From Rasiella rasia (GTDB lineage Bacteria > Bacteroidota > Bacteroidia > Flavobacteriales > Flavobacteriaceae): a DNA stretch of 64,000 nucleotides. Position 1 is the first letter of the stretch, and each line of letters starts with the position of its first letter. Below the pieces are notes generated by a model that did not search any database, was not told where the DNA came from, and was given only the letters and a program-made list of their open reading frames with translations. The stretch covers positions 2,619,501-2,683,500 of the forward strand of contig NZ_CP049057.1 of assembly GCF_011044175.1 (NCBI RefSeq). The letters run 5' to 3'. Shown here one piece after another: positions 45,261 to 54,867 of this stretch. Position numbers and translations under genes: made by a program.

Positions 45261-47771
45261 ATGAAGCAACTATACTTTCTCTTCTTCTTACTTGTTACAG
45301 CAACCCTGTACTCGCAAACTAAGGTGAGTGGCGTAGTAAAAGATGAGACGGGAATGTCTGTAGCCTTTGCTAATGTCATCTTTAAAGACAGCAATGTTGG
45401 TACTATTACCAATGAAGAAGGTCGTTTTTATTTAGAAAGTGATGACACCTACGATGCTGTGGTCTTTTCATTTATTGGATTTGAAACTAAGGAAATTTCC
45501 TTAGGAGAAAAAACCACCTATAAAATGGAAGTTACGCTTTCCGAAGAAGCCGCAGCGCTAGACGAAGTTGTTATTTTTAGTGGAAAAACGTCAAAAAAGG
45601 ATAATCCAGCCCTCACAATACTTCGAAAAATCTGGGAGAATCGTAGAGAAAATGGTGTGAAGAAATTCAACCAATACAGCTACGATAAGTACGAAAAACT
45701 AGAATTCGACCTTAATACAATAGATTCTTCTCTTATTAAAAGTAAGATGTTTAAGGGTATGGAATTTATCTGGGACCAGATAGATACCTCTAACGTAACT
45801 GGAAATAGTTACCTGCCCATATTTATTAACGAAGCCTACTCTAAAGTGTACGGTGATAATTTAATGAATGAAGAAAAGGAAATTTTAGAAGGGAATAAAA
45901 ACAGCGGTTTTAGTAATAACCAAACACTAATTGCTTTTGTAAAAGATCTTTATAAAGAATATGACGTTTACGACAATTACCTCAAATTTTTTGACAAAGC
46001 CTTTACTAGTCCGTTGTCGCGTACTGGAATAGATGTTTATAATTATGTGTTATTAGACTCTGCCTATCGTGACAATAAATGGTGCTACAACATTGTATAT
46101 TACCCGAGACGTAAAAATGAACTTACTTTTAAAGGAGATTTTTGGGTAAACGATTCAACTTGGGCAATTAAAGAAATTAACTTGCGGGCTTCTAAAAGTG
46201 CCAATGTAAACTGGGTACGCGAGGTGTATATCGAACAGGAGTTTGATGTGCTAAACGATTCTATTTTTCTTATTACCAGAGATTATTTTTTAAGCGATTT
46301 CAGCTTTAGGAAAAAGGAAGAAGCACAAGGTGTCTACGGTAGGAGAACTACACTTTTTGACAAGTATAGTTTCGATAAAGCCAGAGACAAAAGCTTTTAC
46401 AAACAACAAATTGATCCTTATAATGAAGACATCTACAACCGACCCGACAATTTTTGGGAAGAACGTAGAATGGAGCAGTTGAGTAAAGATGAAAAAGGAA
46501 TCTATACCATGTTAGATACTTTGAAAACGGTACCCAGGTTTAAAGCCTTCTATAATATTGGAGCGACCTTAGCGTCTGGCTATTATCAAATAGGGAACGT
46601 TGATGCCGGTCCTGTTTTTTCAATTTTTGGGTTTAATGAGGCAGAAGGGTTGCGTATTAGACTAGGAGGGAGAACTTATTTTTCTCAGAACGATCCTTGG
46701 CGTATTGAGGTGTTTGGAGCATACGGTTTTAAAGATGAACGGTTTAAGTATGGACTTTCAGGAAAATACCTAATCGATAAAAATTCGCGTCTTACTGTGT
46801 TCGGCGGAAATAGAAAAGATGTAGAACAAACCGGAGCTAGTTTAACTTCTAGTACAGACGTACTTGGTAGAAACCTGGCATCTTCTAGCTTAATTTCTGT
46901 GGGAGCTAACGATCGACTTACGCGAATTAATTTGTCAACAGCTGGTTTCTCTATTGAACCAGCCAAAAATTTTAATGTCCGACTAACAGGCTCGTTTAGG
47001 ACATTAGAGTCTGCTACAGAAACCTTCAGTATTGATTATTTTGATGAAAATGGCGTGCAACAAAGCGAACTGTCTCAAGCAGAACTAGAACTAGGCTTTT
47101 TCTATACACCCAAACGAAAAACATCTGGGTATGGAGTAGAGCGAACTGTGATTAACGACGGCGACTTTCCGAACTTATATTTGGGGTATACACGTGGTTT
47201 AAAAGGTGTTTTAGGCAGTGAATTTGAATATTCTAAACTGCAAGCTTTGTATACGCAACCGTGGAATATAGGTGGTTTAGGAAGGCTTTATACTACAGTT
47301 GAGGTGGGTAAAATTTTCGACCCCGTTCCATTTAGTTTGTTAAACCCAATTCCTGGAAATCAGACATTGTTTAGCATTTATAACACCTTCTCGAACTTAG
47401 ATTTTTACGAGTTTGTGAGCGATGAGTATGTAAGTTTACATGTGCAACATAATTTTGGCGGACGTATTTTTGGTCGTATTCCATTTCTTGGGAAACTTGA
47501 CTTACGTGAAGTTATTGGCTTTAGAACGGTCTATGGTAACCTTTCTCAAGAAAACATAGATTTAAGTCGCCCTGCGTTTCAATCCATAACCGATGGGCCT
47601 TTGTTGCCGTCAAACTTATCTCCTTCAAACGAACTCTATTACGAGTATAGCTTCGGTATTGGAAATATATTTAAGGTATTTCGAATTGATGTCAATTTCC
47701 GAGGAAACTACCTAGACCGCCCAGATGCTAGAAAGATTGGAGTGACTGGAGTCTTTGGGTTTAGTTTTTAG
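45261..47771 (+). CDS. DUF5686 and carboxypeptidase-regulatory-like domain outer-membrane protein
   Basis: This is an 836-residue protein. The ATG at 45261 (MKQLYFLFFLLVTATLYSQ) opens a signal peptide; an in-frame TTG 81 bases upstream would mask it. Residues about 20-105 form a CarboxypepD_reg-like Ig domain (TKVSGVVKDETGMSVAFANVIFKDSNVGTITNEEGRFYL). The rest matches the DUF5686 family: LTILRKIWENRRENGVKKFNQYSYDKYEKLEFDLN, YYPRRKNELTFKGDFWVNDSTWAIKEINLRAS, then a beta-barrel-like C-terminus ending in GVFGFSF. It is presumed to sit in the outer membrane. It lacks a plug and TonB box, so it is not a classical TonB-dependent receptor. Confidence 0.9.
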   Translation: MKQLYFLFFLLVTATLYSQTKVSGVVKDETGMSVAFANVIFKDSNVGTITNEEGRFYLESDDTYDAVVFSFIGFETKEISLGEKTTYKMEVTLSEEAAALDEVVIFSGKTSKKDNPALTILRKIWENRRENGVKKFNQYSYDKYEKLEFDLNTIDSSLIKSKMFKGMEFIWDQIDTSNVTGNSYLPIFINEAYSKVYGDNLMNEEKEILEGNKNSGFSNNQTLIAFVKDLYKEYDVYDNYLKFFDKAFTSPLSRTGIDVYNYVLLDSAYRDNKWCYNIVYYPRRKNELTFKGDFWVNDSTWAIKEINLRASKSANVNWVREVYIEQEFDVLNDSIFLITRDYFLSDFSFRKKEEAQGVYGRRTTLFDKYSFDKARDKSFYKQQIDPYNEDIYNRPDNFWEERRMEQLSKDEKGIYTMLDTLKTVPRFKAFYNIGATLASGYYQIGNVDAGPVFSIFGFNEAEGLRIRLGGRTYFSQNDPWRIEVFGAYGFKDERFKYGLSGKYLIDKNSRLTVFGGNRKDVEQTGASLTSSTDVLGRNLASSSLISVGANDRLTRINLSTAGFSIEPAKNFNVRLTGSFRTLESATETFSIDYFDENGVQQSELSQAELELGFFYTPKRKTSGYGVERTVINDGDFPNLYLGYTRGLKGVLGSEFEYSKLQALYTQPWNIGGLGRLYTTVEVGKIFDPVPFSLLNPIPGNQTLFSIYNTFSNLDFYEFVSDEYVSLHVQHNFGGRIFGRIPFLGKLDLREVIGFRTVYGNLSQENIDLSRPAFQSITDGPLLPSNLSPSNELYYEYSFGIGNIFKVFRIDVNFRGNYLDRPDARKIGVTGVFGFSF

Positions 47772-47839
47772 AATTAGATTCCAGAGAATTTCATCTCATA
47801 TCTTACTTCGTTTCAGTAGTTAAAATTCTGAAAAAGATG

Positions 47840-47847
47840 TATTTTTG
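47840..47847 (+). promoter_or_regulatory. -7 element upstream of ppa
   Basis: Tatttttg followed by cac matches TAnnTTTG; it lies 26 bases before the ATG at 47873. No obvious TTTG at -33. Confidence 0.5.
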
Positions 47848-47872
47848 CACCCCCTTTTTAAATAAGAAGATT

Positions 47873-48400
47873 ATGACAGCAGATAAAGTAACTACCTTCG
47901 ATGTATTGGTAGAAATTCCTAAAGGAAGTAGAAATAAATACGAATATGATTTTGAGTTGAAGAAAATACGTTATGATCGTATGATTTTCTCATCAATGAT
48001 GTACCCAGCAGATTACGGTTTTGTGCCTGAAACGCTAGCACTTGACGGAGACCCGTTAGATGTTTTGGTTTTGGTAACTGAACCAACATTTCCAGGATGC
48101 GTTATTGAAGTAAAACCTATTGGCGTGTTTCATATGGCAGATGAAAAGGGACCCGATGAGAAAGTAATATGTGTGCCTGTAAGTGATCCTATTGCAAATA
48201 ACGTAAGTGATCTCAATCAGTTAAATCCACACCTGATTAAAGAAATTGAACACTTTTTTCAAGTGTATAAAGACCTGGAAGAAAAGAAAGTAGACGTAGG
48301 TGGTTGGGGCGATGTAAATGAAGCTAAAGATATTGTAGCCAAATGCGTAGACCGTTTTCGTGCTAGTGATGTTCCAGTAAAGGATGTAAGCATACGTTAG
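47873..48400 (+). CDS. ppa: Inorganic pyrophosphatase (soluble, family I)
   Basis: This is a 175-residue cytosolic enzyme that hydrolyses PPi to phosphate. The ATG at 47873 (MTADKVTTFDVLVEIPKGSRNKYEYD) is chosen over an in-frame one 36 bases earlier that overlaps the promoter. Active-site Asp residues lie in the signature DGDPLDVLVL, with YPADYGFVPETLA before it and GPDEKVICVPVSDP after it. It stands immediately upstream of the membrane pyrophosphatase, separated by a terminator, so both PPi enzymes are encoded side by side. Confidence 0.95.
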   Translation: MTADKVTTFDVLVEIPKGSRNKYEYDFELKKIRYDRMIFSSMMYPADYGFVPETLALDGDPLDVLVLVTEPTFPGCVIEVKPIGVFHMADEKGPDEKVICVPVSDPIANNVSDLNQLNPHLIKEIEHFFQVYKDLEEKKVDVGGWGDVNEAKDIVAKCVDRFRASDVPVKDVSIR

Positions 48401-48426
48401 GGTATAAAATTCAACAAAGTATAGCG

Positions 48427-48458
48427 AAGCAATAACCTAGTGTTATTGCTTTTTTTTT
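48427..48458 (+). terminator. Terminator after ppa
   Basis: Aagcaataac (48427-48436) pairs with gttattgctt (48442-48451) around ctagt and is followed by a T-run to 48458. Confidence 0.85.
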
Positions 48459-48460
48459 GC

Positions 48461-48468
48461 TATTTTCG
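48461..48468 (+). promoter_or_regulatory. -7-like element upstream of hppA
   Basis: Tattttcg followed by caac resembles TAnnTTTG with one mismatch; it lies 31-38 bases before the hppA ATG, directly after the ppa terminator. Confidence 0.4.
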
Positions 48469-48498
48469 CAACCGTTTTAATCAAACAAAAAACACATT

Positions 48499-51018
48499 AT
48501 GGAATCATTAATGATTTATATGCCAATTGCTTTGGCGTTTGTAGGCCTTATCTACATGCTTATTAAGAAATCTTGGGTAATGAAACAAGATGCCGGAGAT
48601 GGTAAAATGAAAGAAATTTCAGATCACATCTACGAGGGGGCTTTAGCCTTCTTAAAGGCAGAGTACAAACTGCTTACAATATTTGTTATTATCGTAAGTA
48701 TTCTACTTGCCATTGTATCATTTGTTGTTCCTACAACACACTGGCTTATTGTAATAGCCTTTGTTTTTGGTGCTATTTTCTCTGCATATGCAGGAAATAT
48801 AGGAATGAAGATTGCCACCAAAACAAATGTAAGAACTACACAAGCAGCGCGTACTAGTTTGCCAAACGCACTAAAAATATCGTTTGGTGGAGGTACTGTA
48901 ATGGGGCTTGGTGTTGCTGGTTTAGCCGTACTTGGTTTAACAGCTTTCTTCATATTCTTCTTTCATTTCTTTATGGGAGGTGTTTGGACCAATACAATGG
49001 ATATGACCATTGTACTTGAAACTTTAGCTGGATTCTCTCTTGGAGCAGAATCTATTGCATTATTTGCACGTGTTGGTGGAGGTATATACACCAAAGCTGC
49101 CGATGTTGGAGCCGATTTAGTTGGTAAAGTGGAAGCGGGTATTCCTGAAGATGATCCACGTAACCCTGCAACTATTGCAGATAACGTTGGGGACAATGTA
49201 GGTGATGTTGCAGGTATGGGAGCCGATTTATTTGGTTCGTATGTAGCAACTGTATTGGCTGCTATGGTATTAGGAAACTACGTAATAAAAGATATGGGGG
49301 GTAATATTGGTGAAGCCTTTGGTGGTATCGGGCCAATTTTATTACCAATGGCAATTGCGGGTGCAGGAATCATTATTTCTATGATTGGTACGATGCTAGT
49401 AAAAATTAGTAGTAATGATGCCAAAGAATCTAAAGTAATGGGTGCTTTAAATGTAGGTAACTGGACGTCTATTATCTTGGTTGCCGTAGCATGTTTTGCT
49501 TTATGTAAATGGATGCTTCCTGAAACTATGACAATGGAATTCTTTGGAGAAGGAAAAGTTGAAATTTCTTCTATGAGAGTATTTTACGCAACCTTAGTCG
49601 GGTTAGTAGTAGGAGCAGTTATTTCTTCCGTAACCGAATTTTATACAGGACTAGGTAAAAAACCAATTTTAAAAATTGTACAACAATCTAGTACAGGAGC
49701 AGGTACCAACATTATTGCTGGTCTTGCAACGGGTATGATTTCTACATTCCCATCGGTATTGTTGTTTGCTGGAGCGATTTGGGCATCTTATGCCTTTGCT
49801 GGTTTCTATGGTGTGGCTTTAGCCGCGTCTGCGATGATGGCAACAACAGCGATGCAGTTGGCAATTGACGCATTCGGACCTATTAGTGATAACGCAGGGG
49901 GTATTGCTGAAATGAGCGAACAAGAACCAATCGTTAGAGAACGTACAGATATCTTAGATTCTGTTGGTAATACAACAGCCGCAACTGGTAAAGGATTTGC
50001 CATTGCTTCGGCTGCATTAACGTCGCTGGCTCTTTTCGCAGCATACGTAACATTTACGGGAATTGAAGGTATTAACATCTTTAAAGCGCCAGTATTGGCA
50101 ATGCTTTTTGTAGGTGGAATGGTCCCTGTAGTATTTTCTGCCTTAGCTATGAACGCGGTGGGTAAAGCTGCCATGGAAATGGTGCATGAAGTGCGTCGCC
50201 AGTTTAGAGATATTCCTGGTATTATGGAAGGAACTGGAAAACCAGAATACGATAAATGTGTAGCTATTTCAACAAAAGCGTCTCTAAAAGAAATGATGCT
50301 TCCTGGATTGTTAACTATCGGATTTCCATTGGTTATTGCATTTGTACCTATGATTTTTGGAATGAATAATGTCGCTATTGCAGAAATGCTTGGTGGATAT
50401 ATGGCTGGGGTTACCGTAAGTGGTGTGCTTTGGGCAATTTTCCAAAACAATGCTGGTGGTGCTTGGGATAACGCTAAAAAATCTTTTGAAGCTGGTGTAG
50501 AAATTAATGGTGAAATGACCTACAAAGGAAGTGACGCACACAAAGCTGCCGTAACTGGAGATACAGTAGGTGATCCGTTTAAAGATACTTCTGGGCCTTC
50601 TATGAATATCTTAATTAAACTTACCTGCCTTATTGGTCTTGTTGTTGCTCCAATTTTGGGAGGTCATGCACTAGATGGCGATAATGCTGCAAATACTTCA
50701 GAAGAGGTAGTGTTTATAGATGAAGACGGAAATAAAACCATTTTAACAGACAAGCAAATCAAACAAGTTGAAAGTGCTGAGCGAACTGAAATTTCAAAAG
50801 AAATTATGGTGAAAATGTCTGTAGAAGGAGACGTAACCACTGCCGATGTAACTATAGAAACTACTACAAATGGTAAAACTACTACCGAGACTAAAACATT
50901 CTCAGGTACAGAAGAAGAGGTTAATGCACAGGTAGAAGCTTTAAAAAACGCGAGTATAAAAGCTGAGGATGGTGCAAAAGTGGTTAAAGAAGTAGAAATT
51001 GAAGAGGTTAATAGTTAA
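48499..51018 (+). CDS. hppA: Membrane-bound ion-translocating pyrophosphatase, K+-dependent type, with C-terminal extension
   Basis: This 839-residue protein, with about 16 membrane helices, couples PPi hydrolysis to pumping of H+ or Na+. Substrate motif [44 protein letters not shown] is intact, as are [12 protein letters not shown] and [15 protein letters not shown]-type (here [22 protein letters not shown]). [10 protein letters not shown] has Ala where K+-independent enzymes have Lys, so K+ dependence is predicted. Which ion is pumped cannot be read by eye. After the last helix an unusual tail of about 115 residues (from GGHALDGDN) is acidic and Thr-rich ([26 protein letters not shown]); most family members stop before it. 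Confidence 0.93.
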   Translation: MESLMIYMPIALAFVGLIYMLIKKSWVMKQDAGDGKMKEISDHIYEGALAFLKAEYKLLTIFVIIVSILLAIVSFVVPTTHWLIVIAFVFGAIFSAYAGNIGMKIATKTNVRTTQAARTSLPNALKISFGGGTVMGLGVAGLAVLGLTAFFIFFFHFFMGGVWTNTMDMTIVLETLAGFSLGAESIALFARVGGGIYTKAADVGADLVGKVEAGIPEDDPRNPATIADNVGDNVGDVAGMGADLFGSYVATVLAAMVLGNYVIKDMGGNIGEAFGGIGPILLPMAIAGAGIIISMIGTMLVKISSNDAKESKVMGALNVGNWTSIILVAVACFALCKWMLPETMTMEFFGEGKVEISSMRVFYATLVGLVVGAVISSVTEFYTGLGKKPILKIVQQSSTGAGTNIIAGLATGMISTFPSVLLFAGAIWASYAFAGFYGVALAASAMMATTAMQLAIDAFGPISDNAGGIAEMSEQEPIVRERTDILDSVGNTTAATGKGFAIASAALTSLALFAAYVTFTGIEGINIFKAPVLAMLFVGGMVPVVFSALAMNAVGKAAMEMVHEVRRQFRDIPGIMEGTGKPEYDKCVAISTKASLKEMMLPGLLTIGFPLVIAFVPMIFGMNNVAIAEMLGGYMAGVTVSGVLWAIFQNNAGGAWDNAKKSFEAGVEINGEMTYKGSDAHKAAVTGDTVGDPFKDTSGPSMNILIKLTCLIGLVVAPILGGHALDGDNAANTSEEVVFIDEDGNKTILTDKQIKQVESAERTEISKEIMVKMSVEGDVTTADVTIETTTNGKTTTETKTFSGTEEEVNAQVEALKNASIKAEDGAKVVKEVEIEEVNS

Positions 51019-51039
51019 TCACTTCGTTAAATAAAAACT

Positions 51040-51068
51040 AAACCCTGCTTTTTCGGCAGGGTTTTTTT
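51040..51068 (+). terminator. Terminator after hppA
   Basis: Aaaccctgc pairs with gcagggttt (stems 51040-51048 and 51056-51064) around tttttcg, with a T-run to 51068. It lies only 22 bases before the next start codon. Confidence 0.88.
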
Positions 51069-51090
51069 ATGGGTTGTAGTATCTTGAAGT

Positions 51091-52095
51091 ATGGGCATTT
51101 TCAAAAAAGATCCACTACAAATTATTTCGTTTCAAAGCTACGGAGATGAAAACCATTTTTATTGTCGAGGAAGAGCGCTTGAAGATGAAAATATAGATCT
51201 TTCAAAGAGAGGATTTTTCAGCTTGCTAAAAAATACCTGGAAGCGTTTTGAAACAGACGAGATACCTTTTACTAAACTCCGAATTCGCTTTCCAGATGAT
51301 ACAGTACTTTACACTACTACCGATGCTAACGGCTATTTTAAAGTAAAACAAACGGTTCCTAATTTGGCGGCTATGGCAAATGGTGAAGGTTGGGTTACCA
51401 TAGCGCTTAGCTTTGAGCAGCCCATGCCAGGAAGAATCATTCAAAATGACAATAGCTTTGCTGGCGAAATATTAATTCCTTCAAAAGAAAGTAGCTTTGG
51501 GGTTATAAGTGATATAGACGATACCATATTACATACAGGGGTGGTCTCAAGGTTAAAGTGGCGACTTATTTACAACACATTATTTAAGAATGCTGAAAGT
51601 AGAAGTCCGTTAGAAGGCGCGGCTATTTTTTACAACATGTTGCACAGAGGTGGTTCTGGTAAAGAAGCCAACCCCATGTTTTATGTAAGTCATAGCCCAT
51701 GGAATTTATACAGGTATTTAGAATTATTTCTTCGGAAAAATAACTTCCCAAAGGGGCCTATTTTACTACGTGATTTTGCGCAAATACGAGCTAAGAAAAA
51801 GCTTGATGAAAAACCACAGAAGCAAAAAGAGATACTTGATATTTTAAAGACCTACCCAAAACGAGAATTTATTTTAATAGGTGATGGCGGAGAACACGAC
51901 CCCGACATTTATATTGAAATTGCTGAAACATACCCTAATCGCATTAAAGCAATCTATATTAGAAGTGTAAAACATACCAAAAAGGTACTTCGAATTAAAG
52001 GGTTGTTTGAGAATTTTAAAGCCGTTCCCGCTGTGTTAGTAGAAAGCAGTACTCAGGCAATAGAACATGCCCGAGCTAACGGTTTTATACAGTAG
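51091..52095 (+). CDS. App1-type phosphatase domain protein (DUF2183)
   Basis: This 334-residue soluble protein has an N-terminal beta-rich region (about 1-130) followed by the App1 catalytic domain. The HAD-like motif is VISDIDDTILHTGVV, with FYVSHSPWNLYRYLELFLRKNNFPKGPILLRDF and EFILIGDGGEHDPDIYIEIAETYPNRIKAIYIRSV. The fungal App1 is a phosphatidate phosphatase; bacterial substrates are unknown. Its last 11 bases overlap the 3' end of convergent ppk1. Confidence 0.88.
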   Translation: MGIFKKDPLQIISFQSYGDENHFYCRGRALEDENIDLSKRGFFSLLKNTWKRFETDEIPFTKLRIRFPDDTVLYTTTDANGYFKVKQTVPNLAAMANGEGWVTIALSFEQPMPGRIIQNDNSFAGEILIPSKESSFGVISDIDDTILHTGVVSRLKWRLIYNTLFKNAESRSPLEGAAIFYNMLHRGGSGKEANPMFYVSHSPWNLYRYLELFLRKNNFPKGPILLRDFAQIRAKKKLDEKPQKQKEILDILKTYPKREFILIGDGGEHDPDIYIEIAETYPNRIKAIYIRSVKHTKKVLRIKGLFENFKAVPAVLVESSTQAIEHARANGFIQ

Positions 52096-54121
52096 CTTTT
52101 TTAAAATAGTTATAGGTAGCTACTTGCGATTGAACACCATTTGCACCTCTTGCAACATATTCGTTTTTTTGCTGGGCATCTATAATTCTTGCCTTTACTG
52201 TATCAGAAAGTTGAATGTCTATCAACTCTCTAATTGTTTTTTTGTGATCTGCATCTAAAATTGGGGTGACTACTTCAATGCGGTGGCTCAGGTTTCGAGT
52301 CATCCAATCTGCCGAACCAATATATACACTGGCATCATCATCTTGTCCAAAAATATACACACGGCCGTGCTCAAGAAAGCGGTCAATTACAGAAGTTACA
52401 TGTATATTTTCACTCTGTCCTTTTATACCTGGTACTAGTGAACAAATACCCCGAATGAGTAAATTAATTTTTACACCTGCATTGCTGGCTCTGTACAAGT
52501 ACTTTATCATGTCTTCATCTTCGAGACTATTCATTTTAAGTGTAATACTTGCTGGTTTTCCAGTACGTGCTAAGGTTATTTCGTTTTGTACTAATTCAGA
52601 AAAGCCAATACGTGTTGTATAGGGAGATACCAATAATCTTTTTGTTTTAGGCACCAATACTTTTTGCTCGAGTACCAAAAACACCTTGTTTAAATCTTTG
52701 GTGATTTTTTTATGAGCTGTCATTAACCCAAAATCTGTGTATAGCTTGGCAGTTTTTTCATTAAAATTACCAGTGGCAATATAGCCGTAACGCTTTAAGC
52801 CTTTATCGCTGCTCTTTTCTATATATAAAATCTTACTATGAATCTTAATATCTGGGAAGCTATAAATAACTTGTGCGCCATGATCCTCAAAAATCTGACC
52901 CCACTTAAGGTTATTTTGCTCGTCAAACCGTGCCTTTACTTCAATAAAGACGATAACTTTCTTGCCATTTTTTGCAGCGGTAACAATAGCATCGTTTAGC
53001 CTCGATTCTTTAGCCGCACGATAGATAGTCATTTTAATTGTGGTTACCTGAGCATCATTTGCTGCTTCTTCCAAAAGTCGAATGAGCGGTTCGAACGATT
53101 GATATGGGTAATGCAACAGCTGATCTTTCTTTTCAATTTCAGCTAAAACCGAATTACATTTAGATAGTACTGGATGTGGTAAGGGAGGTAATGCGTCAAG
53201 ACTAAGCGACTTATTTGTTGGATTAGGAAATCCGAAAAAATCTTTAAAATTATGATAAACCCCACCTTGAATAATATCTGTATTATAAACATCGAGTGCC
53301 CTTTTAAGCACATCTTGAAACTGGGACGGCATGCGTTGGTCAACAAGCATGCGTGTAGCTTGCCCTGTATTTCTATTGTCTAAGGAGTTCTTAATTTTGT
53401 CGGCAAGGTTTCCTGAAAGTTCATCCTCAATATACAACTCTGCATCGCGAGACGTTTTTATGCTATAAAAAGTAATGTCCTGTTCCATCTTAGGACTTTG
53501 ACGTAGGCAATACTTTAGGATGTCGTCTATAAAAGTGATGTAGTGTTTTCCGTTGTGCTTCGGAAATGTAAAGAAGCGAGGCACCTCGGTCGGAATATTA
53601 ATAACAGCAAACTCATTATCACTAAGTTGTGCGGTGAGGTATAAAACCTCGTTTTTTACAAACACCTTATTTTCAACAGAATTAGGATATCTATTAACCT
53701 CAATTTTATCTTTCAGGTGCTCTGTGTAAAAGGTCTTAGCAATCTCCTTTTGGGTAGCAGAGAAATCTTTCTGACCAATGAGATGGATGTTATGTTTCTT
53801 TAATTCTGGGACGATTTCCGAAGTAAAAATATGCCCAAACTGTTCTTGTTGAAGATTTACCTGTTTTTTTATTTCTTTTAAGACCTTATTGGGCTTGGTG
53901 ATTAGCTTTTTTCTAAGTGGTTTTTCAATAGTTTTTATTTGCCTAATATCACTCACTCTAACTTTGAAAAATTCATCTAGATTAGAAGAGAAAATAGCAA
54001 GAAACTTAATACGCTCATAAAGTGGGTTGCTCGTGTCTGCGGCCTCTTGCAAAACACGATGGTTAAAACGCAACCAAGAAAGATCGCGGTGATAATATTT
54101 AGAATTGTACAGTTTAGCCAT
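52085..54121 (-). CDS. ppk1: Polyphosphate kinase 1
   Basis: This is a 678-residue enzyme that builds polyphosphate from ATP. The ATG at 54121 (MAKLYNSKYYHRDLSWLRFNHRVLQEA) is preferred to one nine codons earlier. Four-domain Ppk1 marks are YHRDLSWLRFNHRVL, FLAIFSSNLDEFFKVRV, PYQSFEPLIRLLEEAANDAQVTTIKMTIYR, the phospho-His in FPDIKIHSKILYI, YGYIATGNFNEKTAKLYTDFGL and SADWMTRNLSHRIEVVTPI. It forms a phosphate-metabolism neighbourhood with ppa, hppA and the App1 gene on the opposite strand. Confidence 0.95.
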   Translation of the reverse strand: MAKLYNSKYYHRDLSWLRFNHRVLQEAADTSNPLYERIKFLAIFSSNLDEFFKVRVSDIRQIKTIEKPLRKKLITKPNKVLKEIKKQVNLQQEQFGHIFTSEIVPELKKHNIHLIGQKDFSATQKEIAKTFYTEHLKDKIEVNRYPNSVENKVFVKNEVLYLTAQLSDNEFAVINIPTEVPRFFTFPKHNGKHYITFIDDILKYCLRQSPKMEQDITFYSIKTSRDAELYIEDELSGNLADKIKNSLDNRNTGQATRMLVDQRMPSQFQDVLKRALDVYNTDIIQGGVYHNFKDFFGFPNPTNKSLSLDALPPLPHPVLSKCNSVLAEIEKKDQLLHYPYQSFEPLIRLLEEAANDAQVTTIKMTIYRAAKESRLNDAIVTAAKNGKKVIVFIEVKARFDEQNNLKWGQIFEDHGAQVIYSFPDIKIHSKILYIEKSSDKGLKRYGYIATGNFNEKTAKLYTDFGLMTAHKKITKDLNKVFLVLEQKVLVPKTKRLLVSPYTTRIGFSELVQNEITLARTGKPASITLKMNSLEDEDMIKYLYRASNAGVKINLLIRGICSLVPGIKGQSENIHVTSVIDRFLEHGRVYIFGQDDDASVYIGSADWMTRNLSHRIEVVTPILDADHKKTIRELIDIQLSDTVKARIIDAQQKNEYVARGANGVQSQVATYNYFKKATV

Positions 54122-54245
54122 GAGATAATGTTTCAGCTTAACGAACAAGCTGATAATTTCTGCAAAAATCGGAATTATCTATCGGCAAGGGTGTTGCTGA
54201 AATGTTAAGTTTTGGGAGTGGCCCTAGAAGGAAGTATTGAGATTA

Positions 54246-54863
54246 CTATTTAAAAAGCCCATGCAATTCTGCATCAATCTTGTTGATTACAGCGCCCAAA
54301 TCTTCTGGATTGTCTACAAAGTTGAGGTTGTCTACGTCTATAATGAGTAGATTTCCTTTGTCATAGCCATGCACCCAGGCTTCGTATCGCTCGTTAAGTC
54401 TACTTAGGTAATCGATACTTATACTATTCTCGTAATCGCGACCCCGTTTGTGGATTTGATTTACCAAATTTGGGATGCTACTTCTTAGATAGATTAATAA
54501 ATCGGGTCCTTCAGTAACACTTTCCATTAAGTCGAAAAGCGAACGGTAATTCTCATAGTCGCGGTTGGTCATAAGCCCCATAGCGTGCAAGTTAGGAGCA
54601 AATATGTAGGCGTCTTCGTAAATGGTTCTGTCTTGAATCACTTTTTTGCCACTCTCTCGTATGTCTAATATCTGACGAAAACGGCTGTTTAAAAAGTAAA
54701 TCTGTAAATTGAAACTCCAACGCTCCATGCTGTTGTAAAAATCGTCTAGATACGGATTGTCTTCTACATCTTCATAATGAGCTTTCCATTTGTAATGTTT
54801 TGAAAGCAAACGCGTAAGCGTGGTTTTTCCAGAGCCTATGTTTCCTGCAATTGCAACGTGCAT
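54246..54863 (-). CDS. Deoxynucleoside kinase family protein
   Basis: This is a 205-residue kinase of the deoxyadenosine/deoxyguanosine kinase family. The start at 54863 (MHVAIAGNIGSGKTT) puts the P-loop at residues 7-15, and a longer frame would run into the upstream gene. Other marks are HYEDVEDNPYLDDFYNSMERWSFNLQIYFLNSRFRQ, QDRTIYEDAYIFAPNLH and IYLRSSIPNLVNQIHKRGRDYE with the lid Arg residues. It salvages deoxynucleosides, which fits the NupC transporter and ThyA elsewhere in the window. It lies 4 bases downstream of the upstream orphan gene, in one operon with the two-component system. Confidence 0.88.
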   Translation of the reverse strand: MHVAIAGNIGSGKTTLTRLLSKHYKWKAHYEDVEDNPYLDDFYNSMERWSFNLQIYFLNSRFRQILDIRESGKKVIQDRTIYEDAYIFAPNLHAMGLMTNRDYENYRSLFDLMESVTEGPDLLIYLRSSIPNLVNQIHKRGRDYENSISIDYLSRLNERYEAWVHGYDKGNLLIIDVDNLNFVDNPEDLGAVINKIDAELHGLFK

Positions 54864-54867
54864 GTGG

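Noticed and set aside
49806-50450. 214-codon minus-strand frame inside the membrane pyrophosphatase gene
   Set aside because: It lies fully inside a highly conserved gene; hydrophobic antisense frames are common opposite membrane proteins.
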